A DNA stretch of 64,000 nt from Rhyacophila brunnea (GCA_022495005.1 JAGYXB010001580.1:496001-560000); one strand, 5' to 3'. Positions 53,320-64,000 are shown, numbered from the stretch's first letter. Numbers and translations are program-made. The notes: generated from the letters alone by a model not told the origin.

Positions 53320-53564
53320 CCCACGATGGCCGCGCGGCTTAAGCATCGGACTTTAGCGTCGTGGGTCCCAGGTTCGAATCCTGGGTCTGGGAAGTACACA
53401 TATTGTTGTTCAATATGTGTATCAGTCAGAATATGGACCTAATTCTAACAGGTTGAGCAAGTGGCTGACATCCATTTGTCGTAAAAACGAAATCTGTTAA
53501 TACGACTTATACGCTGTGGAGGCCCATATGATCTTATTAGGATCGAACATGGTCGAAAAAAAAA
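53320..53564 (+). repeat. SINE1 copy inside the pogo element
   Basis: Complete: box A side GATGGCCGCGCGGCTTAAGC, box B GGTTCGAATCC, body, CTGTGGAGGCCCATATGATC and GGTCG followed by nine A. Confidence 0.92.
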
Positions 53565-53588
53565 TACGAAAATGCGTGTAATATAAGT

Positions 53589-53772
53589 TTTTTGTAATTA
53601 TTAATAACCATGTCCTTGCTTTTTCGTACGAGGTGGCGTTAGTAATTTTGAACAATTACAAACACCCAGGTTTTAAGAAAATCACATAAATATATTGTTT
53701 CCTCACCGGGATCGTACCCAGAGACCCCGGATCGAAGACCAACACCTTACGCACTGTAACACAAGAGCCGCT
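53589..53772 (-). repeat. SINE3 copy with 14-bp target duplication inside the pogo element
   Basis: CGTGTAATATAAGT lies on both sides (53575-53588, 53773-53786). On the minus strand the head has GTGCGTAAGGTGTTGG (box A side) and GGATCGTACCCGG in place of a B box. The rest matches 4002-4193, but AAAAAAC replaces a long A tail. Confidence 0.92.
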
Positions 53773-53892
53773 CGTGTAATATAAGTAGTTGAATTTCGTT
53801 AGCTCTGCTGATGAATAGTCAATAAATGTTATTAAATGATCATGAACAGAACATTGTTTACAAGCGGTGATACTTGAATTTAAACATGCATA

Positions 53893-54115
53893 CAGGCCTC
53901 GAAATGGACCGGAACGCACCGGAGCGCCGTTCCGGTTCGTGAAATCTGTAAAGTTATCGCTCCGTCTCGTGGACAAAATAATTTGACCGTCTGAGCTAGA
54001 TATGTCATATAACAAAAAATCTAGCACACTTATGTTTATAAAATACACATAAAATTTGATAACCATGTTAATTTTTGAGCGCTCCGGCTCGTAATCTTTT
54101 CCATTTCGAGCGCTG
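53893..54115. mobile_element. 223-bp MITE, GCTCGAAATGG family copy A, perfect 8-bp duplication
   Basis: CAGGCCTCGAAATGGACCGG and CCATTTCGAGCGCTG are the ends; CATGCATA flanks both (53885-53892, 54116-54123). The 8-bp duplication and CAG/CTG termini indicate hAT. It is the last of the five elements in the pogo host. Confidence 0.94.
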
Positions 54116-54215
54116 CATGCATAACGTTAACAGGATGTTTTTAACAATTTTCATATTTGACCGGATATGTTTTCCGTTATGTTTGAAGTCCGTTATATCG
54201 AGGTTCTACTATACT

Positions 54216-55835
54216 AGCAAAATATTGTATTCTCAAAAAAATAATGAGTCACAAATTTAATCATCACATTAACGTATTAGATTTTTTTGGGTTGTCATAA
54301 AGTGTTCTTCCTCCTTCTTTCCTCAACTGCAGAGGTCATTCTCAAGAGACCATCTCGTGTTTTTATTTTCCGACATGGATGGAAAACATTATTCATCTGC
54401 TTACGGATATTCTTAGTCTGGATAATGCTTATGGAGTGGTTTTCAAACATATTTTACTACTACCGATTCTGTTTTGTCGTAAAACTATATTAGGCACAAG
54501 TAAGTTGTGTGTAAGTTCTTTCAATGACAATCGAAATGTTTTGAAACCAATGGACTTGCTATGGTAAGAACCAAGGCTGACTATAGTCAGGCTGGGGCAC
54601 CGAATAGCGGGTTACAGTGGTATTGCTATTAATAATTACTAATCAATTATTGATTATCGTCGAATGCAATACGGCAGCGATTTCCAAGCTGGGAGGCGCG
54701 AAGGGTTGCAAAGGGAGGCGCGAAAAGTTTAATACAATTAATGTAGCCACAGGTTTGCAGTTTGCAAATGCATAGTTTATAAAACGGCCGCTAGTTATAA
54801 CTACTAGTTATTAACTACATAAAAAAACAGTCCTATTAAAGGTTGTTTGCAAACCTGTCTGAAAATATGGAGACTAATTTTATAATACCTCACTTCAATA
54901 CTATTGTGAAGCGCGTTAGCTATCTCGTGAAAAAATGAAATAAAAGGGTCAAATCATTATGTTGAAATTTGAGGCAAATTTGTTTAGGAACGATAATTTT
55001 GTTGTTAAATTTGTCTATTTGGTTGAAATTAAAAAAAATGAGTGAATGAATTAATGCAAGGACCACTAATGCATTCACTGATTTAAAAAGACAAAGTGAA
55101 GGCATTCATAAAAAAATTGGAGCTTTGGAAAAAATAAGTTCGCCATGTTTCCACTTTTAAATGATTTCTGCGCCAGATATATTGAAGCAAACAAAAATCT
55201 ATTTACTGAGTTCTTGGTTAGTTTGCTAATGCACTTTTCACATTATATCATTAATAGTAAAAAAAGGCGCTGCTTTATTTCAGGCCTATTAAATATTTCA
55301 AATATGTGATATACTTCAACGATAACTCTCGTGTATTAAGGAAACACTACATTAGAGCACCACAATGCCCTTAACCACAGCGATAGGTAGGTGGGCCCGC
55401 CAAAGATCCTGGCCTGGGAGCCCGCTTCAGGATGTGGGGCCCATGATAGAATCCATTTTTCAATGAATGATGATGAATTTGGATTGACTATTATTGAAAT
55501 TGGTTGTGCTAATAAACAAGCACATTCATCGCATGAAAAACAAATTATTTTAAAAATGAATTATAAGTAATAAAAACCTTGTTTATTTTTATATATTTTT
55601 TTTTCATTTTTGTATCAGTACATTATTGACTATTTAAAAATGTGTGTATTATTTAATGAAATAACGGAGGGGAGGCGCCAAGATTAGATTTTTTTAAAGG
55701 GAGGCGTAGTAACATAAAGTTTGAAAACCACTGCAATGCGGTAACCTATTTGCAGTAGATAACGATTTTCGATTGAATACTTCGTTAAAATTAATTAGGT
55801 ATTACCATTTTACAACAATCCATTGCAACCATATA
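54216..55835. other. Intergenic, no supported gene
   Basis: Short frames only. GGGAGGCGC occurs near 54690-54715 and again near 55672-55700 in one orientation, which may mark another decayed element, but ends were not found. Confidence 0.35.
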
Positions 55836-55838
55836 TTT

Positions 55839-55859
55839 AAAAAAAAAAAAAAAAAAAAA
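55839..55859 (+). repeat. 21-base A homopolymer
   Basis: An uninterrupted A run directly beside the GC-rich open frame at 55860-56096. On the coding strand of that frame it reads as a T run just after the TAG stop. Confidence 0.8.
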
Positions 55860-56096
55860 CTAACCAGGCCATTTGTTTATTATGGATGCAGCTCCCAAGG
55901 CCATACTTTTGGCTCGTCCTCTTATTCTTCCAGCCTTCCACTTCTGTCTGATGGTCAGCGGCTTTCCCCACTTGGCGTCGGCGTACGCCTCCTCATCGGA
56001 ACCCTTTTGGCCGCATGCTGAGTCGAGCATCGACACCAGGAGTGGCCTGTCTTCTCCTCGAGGAATTACCATCTTCAATAAGTATTGTCTTTTCAC
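55860..56096 (-). CDS. GC-rich 78-codon ORF, unrecognised
   Basis: The minus-strand frame from ATG 56096 (or the internal ATG at 56069, M-V-I-P-R-G-E-D-R-P-L) to TAG reads D-S-A-C-G-Q-K-G-S-D-E-E-A-Y...W-G-K-P-L-T-I-R-Q-K-W-K-A-G-R-I-R-G-R-A-K. G+C is far above the flanks and the residue mix is protein-like. I know no family. It may be an exon or a captured fragment. The plus strand is also open over the same bases, so the direction rests on composition only. Confidence 0.35.
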   Translation of the reverse strand: MKRQYLLKMVIPRGEDRPLLVSMLDSACGQKGSDEEAYADAKWGKPLTIRQKWKAGRIRGRAKSMALGAASIINKWPG

Positions 56097-56100
56097 TTGA

Positions 56101-57141
56101 GTTTTAATACACTTTACACTTCATTTGTGTATGCATCACATTTGATTAATAGTTTATCTGACAATAATAACATTAGTAAAAACAATTTGTAACTTAGGGT
56201 AGTGGGATACTAATCACTAACCACAAATAAAAAGAAAAATAAAAATATCGTGTGAGAAGGACAGTTTATCCCGATGTCTTAGCCGTTAGCGGCATTAACG
56301 GCTCACATGCCCAACGTAGGTCAAAATGGAGATTTTATGGTATTTTCAAAGCATTAGCCTGGACATTCCGTAAACGTTGTAGATAATCTATTTATATAAT
56401 TTTGAAGCCTTATTATCATTTATATTTATTTAAAACATTTGATGACTGCATACAGTATTTTATTACATAAAATAGTATTCTTTTAAACCTCTCGATCATG
56501 TTTTAGAATATAGTCATATTTCAGTACATTTATGTGCAGTGATGCTAAGATTTTTTAGGTTGTTATAAAACCATTAGTAAAATTGTTTTTAACATTATAT
56601 AGTGAAATATTTACGATAAAAAATTAAATTTATAATCTCTGTGATCCCAAATTTGACAAGAATTAGGCATTTTATTATTCAAAAAATGGGCACGATTAAC
56701 ACATTTTAAGATAATTCTAATGATATTAATTATAAGCTATGTCTTTGACCATTCAAATGTGATAAAACATCCTCCGAATAGGTAATGATTGTTTTATAAT
56801 AATTATTGACCTAAGAATAAGGTAGTATTTTTTTTAATACTCAATTTCTATTGGCATTTCCCAGTGATTAAGCTACAACATACGGCCGTAGCCATAAATT
56901 GACAAACAATAACTGAAGTAGGGAGTAAGATCATGTTAACGCGCGTGTTTTAACATGTACCTACCTAACCGAAAAAAACCATTTTTTTCCCATGAAATTT
57001 TTCTCATTTTGACCTACGTGGCGCATGTGGGCCTTTAAGGGGAATCAAGTTTTCAATTATGTACACTGGGTTGATATCATAAGAACTTTAGTTTTGTGCG
57101 CAGATACCTGCCTTCTTGGGTCTAGATTAACTTACTTCGAG
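56101..57141. other. Intergenic, nothing identified
   Basis: AT-rich, no gene or terminal repeats seen. Confidence 0.45.
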
Positions 57142-57330
57142 CAGGGCTCGAAATGGCCGGAGCGCACCGGAACGAAACTCCGGTTCATAAAATACTCGAA
57201 ATTACCGCTCCTTCTCGCGGAAAAATATATTTTTACCATATTATGAGGTAAGCCATAATATAACAAAAAATCTAACACAATTATTTTATATATACCTAAT
57301 ATCCATCAAATTGTCTATTTCGAGCCGCTG
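57142..57330. mobile_element. 189-bp MITE, GCTCGAAATGG family copy B
   Basis: It opens CAGGGCTCGAAATGGCCGG and closes TATTTCGAGCCGCTG, with CCGCTCCTTCTCGCGGAAAA and AACAAAAAATCTAACACA shared with copy A. The flanks ACTTCGAG and ACTTTAAA agree at five of eight positions, with transitions at the rest; an old duplication is possible. Confidence 0.8.
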
Positions 57331-57334
57331 ACTT

Positions 57335-58505
57335 TAAAAGTCAATTAGTGCCATCTATTTAGATTATAAAAATTAAAACGATTTATATGGCGTTGGGGCA
57401 ATAGTGCATAGTTGAGTAACTCTACTTCAATGTTGAATAAACAATTATAAAATCTACATACCTACATCTAACATCTGTTTTCAATATTCTGTAAAGGAGG
57501 TATTGTTTTATAATTGGTTAATTTTTACTAGATACCTATTCTGAGAAAAAATCTTTATATTTTTCTATGTTTTTTATTATTGTTCGATGTTTGTAAGGGT
57601 ACTTGTCTGGCGAAAACATAAAAATTAGATTAGTTGCTTTATGTACAAAATACTAGGTGATATGAAAACTGCACTTCACTTGTTTTTAATTATGACTGCC
57701 TACTAGTAAACAGGTTACATCTTACACAATATATCTCTTGAATGTAGCCTATGCAACAACCCCAAAACGTCGAATTGGTAGAGACCTAATGAAGTACACG
57801 CGGTGATAAAAATAATAATCTTTTCTATGGATATTCACTGTTATTTCAAAATGAATCACTATGCATTGTGTACGTATGGTATTTCTAAATTTTTCACTTA
57901 AATTTGATCAAATTTTAGGTATTTACGTTATTGGGAAAATAGCGAATTAAAAAAACACGTTCAGAATAGAGTTACCACATACTTTTAGGAATTTTCACCA
58001 TGTTTCGAAAATCTAAAAACTCTTATTTGTATCATATTTCAACTCTATCTAATACTATTGTAATATTGTAATAGTATGTAGGTACGTCTGGGCTGTTTAC
58101 GTAGATACAGCATGACTGCAGTAAAAATATAATTATTGTCTATCACTGTTCACGATTGTAATTTGCTGACTGTCCATGTTTTATTATTACAATATAATAT
58201 ACCTGTCTTTGACTTACGATAAAAATATGCTTACTCGACATAAAAACTAGGCCACTAAGGAATATACCTACACCAAACATTGAAATTTAGTTGTCATTTC
58301 TTAGTATCTAACTAATACCTATAACACGAAATATAAAGAAATCTGATGAACAAAATATGTCATATTAGCGGATTATTTATGTACAATTACTAAGTAATAT
58401 TATTACGGAATCCCATGAAGGCGGAGCGACATAACATTCGTTTTTTTTTCATTTGACTTAAAATAACCAAAAAATGAAAAACGTGATAGACACTTTAAAA
58501 TAATG
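57335..58505. other. Intergenic, nothing identified
   Basis: No supported gene or repeat boundary. Confidence 0.45.
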
Positions 58506-58688
58506 GTTTCAGTTAGGGATTGCAATACCGAATGAATATTTCAATACTAGTATTTCTTATTAAATACCGGTATAATACCGGTATTCATCAAACCATATTA
58601 TAGACAAAAGGTAGTTAGTACCTATCAATAAATATAGCTGTTGAAATCTAGTTGAAACACTGTTTTATATCAACGTAAAGTACATACT

Positions 58689-58930
58689 TAGTTTAGTGCA
58701 CAGATATTGTATGTCCAGTTTTTATCGAAATTGAGTTAACATACACACAATGTGCGTTTGCATAATATCTTTATGCTGTAAAAATATTGTACGTCCAAAT
58801 AGGATATTTTAGAAGATACTGTCTCATTCAAATACATAATATATTATGTCCATTTCTCATGCATCTCAAATTTTAAACTTCGATTTTCTCAAAACATTAA
58901 CTGGACATACAATATCTGTACACTAAACTA
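58689..58930. mobile_element. 242-bp MITE inside the hAT element
   Basis: TAGTTTAGTGCACAGATATT...GTATGTCCAGTT at the left is inverted at AACTGGACATAC...AATATCTGTACACTAAACTA on the right; 32 bases with one mismatch. The middle holds another GTACGTCCAAATAGG echo. Target duplication unclear, perhaps TA. Confidence 0.85.
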
Positions 58931-59460
58931 TCGATTTATTATGTTGACTTTTATAAATTTATAGATCGTAATATTTTAGAACTGCTAGAATTTTTACAAA
59001 TAATATTAGTTCAGGTACAAACAGGAAACTCTCTTTCAAATTCAACGTTTGTTTGGTCTTATATCAACGATTGATCAGTATTTATAGAATAATCTATCTA
59101 TATCTATATATATATAAAACAAAGTCGGGTTAGTTACACCATTTATAACTCAAGAACGGCTGGACCGATTTTTATGATCTTTGATTTGTTGGATTTGTCT
59201 CCGTCCCGAATAGCAGAATAACTATTAAAACATCGGATAAATCACGGAAAAAATAAATTATGAAGAAAATTCATTTTCTCATATATTTTGTATGAAACGG
59301 CTTTTGACTGATATCGATGAATTATTTGAAGGATGAAGCTCGCGCATTCGAAAATAAAAGAAAACACAAAAATTTAAATCCGTATACAACGCCATCTCTG
59401 ATAGATGACAGAAACAATAAACAAACAAACAAAAGAAAGAATGATAGTCGAAATGTCTAA

Positions 59461-59530
59461 CTGTCAATGGTGTAGTGTGCCCAACATTTCGTGCTTCATG
59501 TCAACAGCACAATTTGCTTGAAAACGATAC
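59461..59530 (+). repeat. Misplaced fragment of Helitron coding sequence
   Basis: CTGTCAATGGTGTAGTGTGC through TTGCTTGAAAACGAT closely matches 60681-60747 in the helicase-region coding sequence. It lies between the two 5' segments, so the left part is the remains of a deleted sister Helitron joined to this one. Confidence 0.85.
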
Positions 59531-59729
59531 GAGTTACACCATTTATAACTCAAGAACGGCTGGACCGATTTTTATGATCATTGATTTGTTGGATTTGTCT
59601 CCACCTCAAATAGCAGAATAACTATTAAAACATCGAAAAAATCACGGAAAAAAATTGTGGAGAAAACTCATTTTCTCATACATTTCGTATGGAGCGGCTT
59701 TTTTGATGATATCTCGAGAATTGATTGAC

Positions 59730-61999
59730 CGATTTCGATGATTTTTTTTTGTTCGTCATTTGTTCGTCGTTTGATGTTCGTTTTGTACGTCAAAATTGAG
59801 ACGGAGCGCTTCACTTTCATTCGGTTGAACCAAGCCAAACTGCGTTCAGAGGAGTATAATATTCATTTACGCGATGCAATCAGCACCGAAGGAGATGCAG
59901 CTAATGTTGGTCGATTGACTATTACTACTGGCGATGTACATTGGCAGTCCGCGTCATATGCATGAATATGCACAATATGCAATGACATAATATTATGTTC
60001 GTCATTACGGTCGTCCAGATCTATCACCTTTACGTGCAATCCGAAATGGATAGAAATTGTTTAATTGCTGCCCCCGGACAAAAATCAAATGATCAGCATG
60101 ACATCACCGCACGTGTCTTCAAACAAAAAATCCTGTCGCTGATGAACTACATTGTTAATCATCGCGTCTTTGGGGATACTCGATGCTGGATGTATTCGAT
60201 TGAATGGCAAAAACGAGGCTTACCGCATGCACACATTCTTATTTGGTTAGTTGAAAGAATTCGACCAGACCAAATAGATGACATCATATATGTGACGAGA
60301 TTCCTGATCCCGAAATCGATCCAGACCTGCATGATGTTGTAATTACTAACATGATTCACGGACCGTGTGGCGCCATCAACCCCCAATCACCGTGCATGGT
60401 CGACGGCAAGTGTTACAAGCGTTATCCACAAAATTTGACGGCGGATACTATCACTGCGAACGATGGTTATCCACTATATCGGCGTCTATCACCCGATGAT
60501 AACGGTAGAACTATCACAACGAAAGTGAAAGGAAACGATATCGTGGTCGACAGCACTTGGATTGTTCCGTATTTGCTCTTGTCGCATTTACACAGTTCAT
60601 CCGAAGAATGACGAATGCTTCTATTTGCGGTTGTTGCCGGTGAATGTTCGTGGGCCGACATCATTCGAATCACTTCAAACTGTCAATGGTGTAGTGTGCC
60701 CAATATTTCGTACTGCATGTCAACGGCTCAATTTACTTGAAAACGATTCTTATTGGGACATGACAATCGCTGAAGTAATTATTGTTTCTGCATCTCCAAG
60801 TCAGACACGCACATTATTTGCTATCATTATTTCGACATGCTTCCCATCGAATCCACCTGATAAACAAGTACAAGGATGACATGTCAGAAGACATTTTACA
60901 TTGAATTCGTGTCAGTTCAGGGAATCCCGATCTCAGGCTTTGCTTTTGATCGAAGACATGTGTTACCTCATGTACGGCAGTTTGTTAGTCAAGTTAGGTA
61001 TTCCATCGCCACATCGTGGAATGAACGACTCTTTCAATCTAGAATTGGAACGTGAATATGATTGAGATAATTGAACCAATCAGTTCGAAAGAATGTACCA
61101 CTGTTGAACCCCCAACAGAAGGAAGTCTACGATACGTTAATGAAGGTAATTAATGATGAAAATGGTGGCTTATTTTTCCTCGATGCGCCCGGTAGAACTG
61201 GAAAGACATTCATCATGTTCATGATTTCGCCACTGTTCGTACGAGATCCGAAATTGATGTAGCAGTTGCTTCTTCCTGGATAGCGGCCACGTTGCTAGAA
61301 GGATGCTGAACGGCTCATTCAGCGTTAAAATTACCTGTAAACCTTCAAACGACTGAAAAACCGACATGCAACATTGCGAAACACTCAGCAATGGCTAAAG
61401 GTTTGGAAGCAAGTAAAATCATCACCTGGCATGAATGCACAATGGCGCACAAACGCGTATTGGAAGCACTCAATCGAACTATGAAAGATCTGCAATCAAG
61501 ATGTTTTGGAGGCGCAATGATTCTACTATCTGGCGATTTCCGCCAAACACTACCAGTCATTCCAAGATCGACCGCTGTCGATGAAATAAACGCTTGCCTC
61601 AAATCATCGACTCTGTGGCGCTAAGTGAAGAAACTTCAGCTGATGACAAACATGCGTTGTATTGCTAAACGATCCATCCGCCGAAGATTTCTCCAAGCAA
61701 TTGCTGACTATCGGTAACGGCCGTGTTCCTGTCGACGAATCGAACAGATTGATTTCGTTTCCGCTGAATTTTTGCAATTTCGTCTCAACGAAGGACGACC
61801 TCATCAACAAAGTGTTCCCGAACATCATTGTTAACCACGATCAACAAATCACAAGGCCAATCTTTGAGTGTTTGTGGCCTGAATCTAGAAAATGAATGTT
61901 TCTCTCACGGTCAATTGTACGTAGCATGATCACGTGTCGGCAAACCATCCACTTTGTTCGTTCTCGCACTTGACAACAAAACGAAAAATGTCGTATAGC
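59730..61999 (+). pseudogene. Helitron Rep/helicase gene, multiply frameshifted
   Basis: Blocks appear in Helitron order across changing frames. N-terminal region: T-E-G-D-A-A-N-V-G-R-L-T (59885-59925). Rep HUH motif: W-Q-K-R-G-L-P-H-A-H-I-L-I-W (60205-60250), followed by I-H-G-P-C-G-A-I-N-P and G-K-C-Y-K-R-Y-P. C-F-Y-L-R-L-L-P-V-N-V-R-G-P-T-S-F (60615-60665). PIF1 helicase: L-N-P-Q-Q-K-E-V-Y-D, Walker A D-A-P-G-R-T-G-K-T (61182-61210), L-L-S-G-D-F-R-Q-T-L-P-V-I (61530-61562), T-N-M-R (61645). The C-terminal motif S-H-G-Q-L-Y-V-A, then TGA, S-R-V-G-K-P-S lies at 61897-61955. The region between the Rep domain and 60600 is deleted, and stops and frameshifts are numerous. It can encode no complete enzyme. 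Confidence 0.9.
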
Positions 62000-62276
62000 A
62001 CAAGTTACTTCAATGAAGGGAATCGACCCGAGTGCAACCCATCCACCAAATAGTTTAACAGAAAGTAGTGCAAAAATGCTACGCGAATCCTATCTATTCG
62101 CTTTAATAAAGCAAATGCCTTGCTGCCACGCGAATTACATTTATTTCAATGTAATTAAAATACTTTTCATTTTGATTTGATTTTTGCACATTTATTGAAC
62201 TTATTTAATTTTGAGTATTCATAAAAACTGAATTAAATTCAGCTAATAAGTTAACACAAGATTTCTTGATTCAGAG

Positions 62277-62304
62277 GCGGTACGAAGTTCGCCGGGTCAG
62301 CTAG
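62277..62304 (+). other. Helitron 3' terminus with hairpin
   Basis: A GC-rich imperfect hairpin (GGCG...CGCC) followed by GGGTCAGCTAG then T. The structure acts as the replication/transposition stop in rolling-circle transposons. Confidence 0.8.
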
Positions 62305-62659
62305 TTGGAAATATTTGCCACGGATGTTTTCTTTTTCGAAATACATATTATGTTCATTCCTCGTGACAATTCGATAACTATCTTTGAAGGCTTTTGTATT
62401 ATTATTATTTAACTTTGTTGGTTTTAATCGATATATTTGCATGTATTCAGCCTATATGTAATCCTATACACTAAATTCAATATAGTAGTAAGTAGTAAAC
62501 AAAATAACACGTAATTCGTTTTTTAAAAACATTAACGTACCTATATGCTTTCTTAATACCGAAAATACCGATATTTTGAATTTTTTAAACCGGTATTTCG
62601 GTATTGATAAATAATTGAATACCGGTTTTGAAATACCGGTATTGCAATCCCTAATTTCA

Positions 62660-63178
62660 GTTATCTTTTTTCATGGTGCTTGAATAGGAAGCGTCCTAGA
62701 CGCTACTCTACATCGGACCTTTAGATTCTGAGGAATGGCCTCAGTTTCGGATGCAATATGGGTGATTTTCACTAAAATAACTTAATTTGACTTTGTGTTA
62801 GAAAAATATGTGTGTATTTGAGACTTTTCATGATTTTACACAGGACAGTCGAGTTCCTTGCGGCGAGTTGTTTTACTAGTTCCGACGTGCTGGAAAAGAA
62901 ATTATTATCCTCAGCTGAAAAACTTTTTTATGTTTTTTCTTTTGAATCGTAAACGTATTATTTATTAAATTTTGTTGATATAACGGCAAAATATGCAATT
63001 TGACATAACCACTAATTATTATTAATCGAAATCCAGAAAATATACCAACAATTTTATCCTTATAGCGGCCAAAACATTCTAACGATGACTACATTTCGTG
63101 TTCGTTTTGTGGTGATTTTACTTATGCGATCATCGCATTCGTAGATTCACATGATAATTAATCGCATAGCAGTTATAT
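62660..63178. other. Intergenic, nothing identified
   Basis: No gene or element boundary seen. Confidence 0.45.
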
Positions 63179-63186
63179 GCATTGTA

Positions 63187-63997
63187 AAGGCTTGTTTACA
63201 CGGACTTAGTACTAATCATCACTATATGTAAAATAAATAAAATTTGATTCGATTTAATCAGTACTCGTTAGTTGCTACTCGCACCAGCCACTAAGCTTCC
63301 TACTTAAAACGCAGAGTAAAATTTAGACGATTTGACAAGTAAAAGTTTATTAGTAGCACCATAGCCAGTACAAACCAAGAGATAGATACTCTTGGTCGTA
63401 TTTTTATTTGTCACTAATCACTAGTAGGGCAAGCGTTTGTAAGGTTTATGCGCTGCGACAAATTGCAAGTGCGAGTGGAGTTATGGTAGGGATACGTTAA
63501 TAGGATAGAGTTAATAGAATGGGTTTCTATTCACTCGCCCTTGCATCTTTTCTAATGCTTATTAGCATTCAGCCTGTTAACACGTGTCGATTTTTCAATT
63601 TCAATTTATTTATTTTATATATGTGGACATTACAAATTATGAGTTTAAGACATTCACAATATGACATTTAGAAACAAAGAAATAGTATTAAAACAGTAGT
63701 AGGTACATAAAAAATAGATATATCAGTATTAAGTTATTCTACAGTAGAAATGTGTAAATACAACAAAAAATATATATATAAAGTATATAGGTACAAGGAA
63801 GTACACCGGATGAGTTAAGCAGACCCTATTTTAAGAATTTATAAAACAACGTTCACTTATACTCATCCTCACGTAGATGGAATATATCAACATCCGAAGC
63901 GATTTGGTTGAACAGAGTTATTGCCCTCCAATTAGCATCACCAATGATATTAGTGCGAGTATTAATGATTAGTGCTAACCCGTGTAAACAAGCCCTT
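63187..63997. mobile_element. 811-bp TIR element at the window's right edge
   Basis: AAGGCTTGTTTACACGG...TAGTACTAATCATC at the left is inverted at GATTAGTGCTAACCCGTGTAAACAAGCCCTT on the right. GCATTGTA precedes it (63179-63186), and the three bases after it, the last in the window, are GCA, agreeing with an 8-bp duplication as far as can be seen. No transposase inside; hAT or P-type by duplication length. Confidence 0.82.
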
Positions 63998-64000
63998 GCA

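Larger units (their letters stand above)
52641..54211. mobile_element. pogo-type element holding five later insertions
   Basis: CAGTAGAACCTCAATATAAC at the left and GTTATATCGAGGTTCTACTA at the right are inverse, each next to TA (52639-52640, 54212-54213). TA targets and this CAGTAGAACCTC terminus are typical of pogo/Tigger transposons. Of its 1,571 bases about 1,180 belong to nested elements, leaving a MITE of roughly 400. Confidence 0.85.
59093..62304 (+). mobile_element. Helitron, decayed, with duplicated 5' end
   Basis: It begins near TCTATCTATATCTATATATA and ends GCCGGGTCAGCTAG followed by T (CTAG at 62301-62304). An imperfect hairpin GGCGGTACGAAGTTCGCC lies 10 bases before the end. TC start, CTRR end, hairpin and no terminal inverted repeat define Helitrons. 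A 165-base 5' segment (GTTACACCATTTATAACTCA) is present twice, at 59134 and 59532. It is inserted in the hAT at 58514-62653. Confidence 0.88.
58514..62653. mobile_element. hAT element carrying a MITE and a Helitron
   Basis: TAGGGATTGCAATACCG at the left and CGGTATTGCAATCCCTA at the right are exact inverses. Several AATACCGGTAT motifs lie just inside both ends, as expected for subterminal binding sites. Flanks GTTTCAGT (58506-58513) and ATTTCAGT (62654-62661) match at seven of eight bases. Without the nested MITE and Helitron the element is about 690 bases, non-autonomous. Confidence 0.88.

Overview
The window is AT-rich nuclear DNA from an insect. The evidence is spliced genes with GT-AG introns, AATAAA signals, tRNA-derived SINEs and dense relics of DNA transposons. 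The style of the repeats (TAGGTACCTA and AATATTATAAT tracts, an arthropod transposase-like family, a Helitron ending in GGGTCAGCTAG) fits a hemipteran such as an aphid best; a lepidopteran is not excluded. The species assignment is inference.

Only three host genes are supported. (1) 29274-35279 (+): seven coding exons that join in frame into a 436-residue NASP/SHNi-TPR histone H3-H4 chaperone. (2) 40746-42533 (+): two coding exons giving a 128-residue multi-pass membrane protein that I do not recognise. (3) 50160-47911 (-): a single 749-codon exon for a secreted protein. Its two ends resemble the alpha-1,4-galactosyltransferase (A4GALT) fold, but the DxD motif is absent and about 400 residues of 43-residue repeats, Ser/Tyr-rich and acidic sequence are inserted. 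Weaker candidates are a one-TM ORF at 27858-28220, a broken coding relic at 37964-38165 and a GC-rich ORF at 56096-55860.

Much of the rest is a record of transposition, and many insertions can be placed in relative order from target-site duplications (TSDs). 1-18000: SINE and MITE copies, including an hAT element with a perfect 8-bp TSD and a TTAA-target MITE inside a SINE. 18050-23850: a DD82E (Sailor-like) transposon whose promoter is split by a second 3.35-kb transposon, itself carrying four in-frame 102-bp repeats over a catalytic segment. 24160-27240: a piggyBac-like MITE and an hAT inside another hAT-like element. 28790-29225: a reverse-transcriptase relic next to the NASP start. 32425-33570: an hAT MITE inside a tRNA-bearing repeat, with the empty site preserved at 11598. 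52641-54211: a pogo-type MITE holding five insertions of four kinds. 58514-62653: an hAT element holding a MITE and a broken Rep/helicase Helitron. The window ends three bases after the end of one more TIR element.

The three genes show no sign of acting together; they are ordinary neighbours in a repeat-rich chromosome. The most unusual items are the A4GALT-like repeat protein, the DD82E element with its split TATA region, and the SINE families that share bodies but differ in their tRNA heads.
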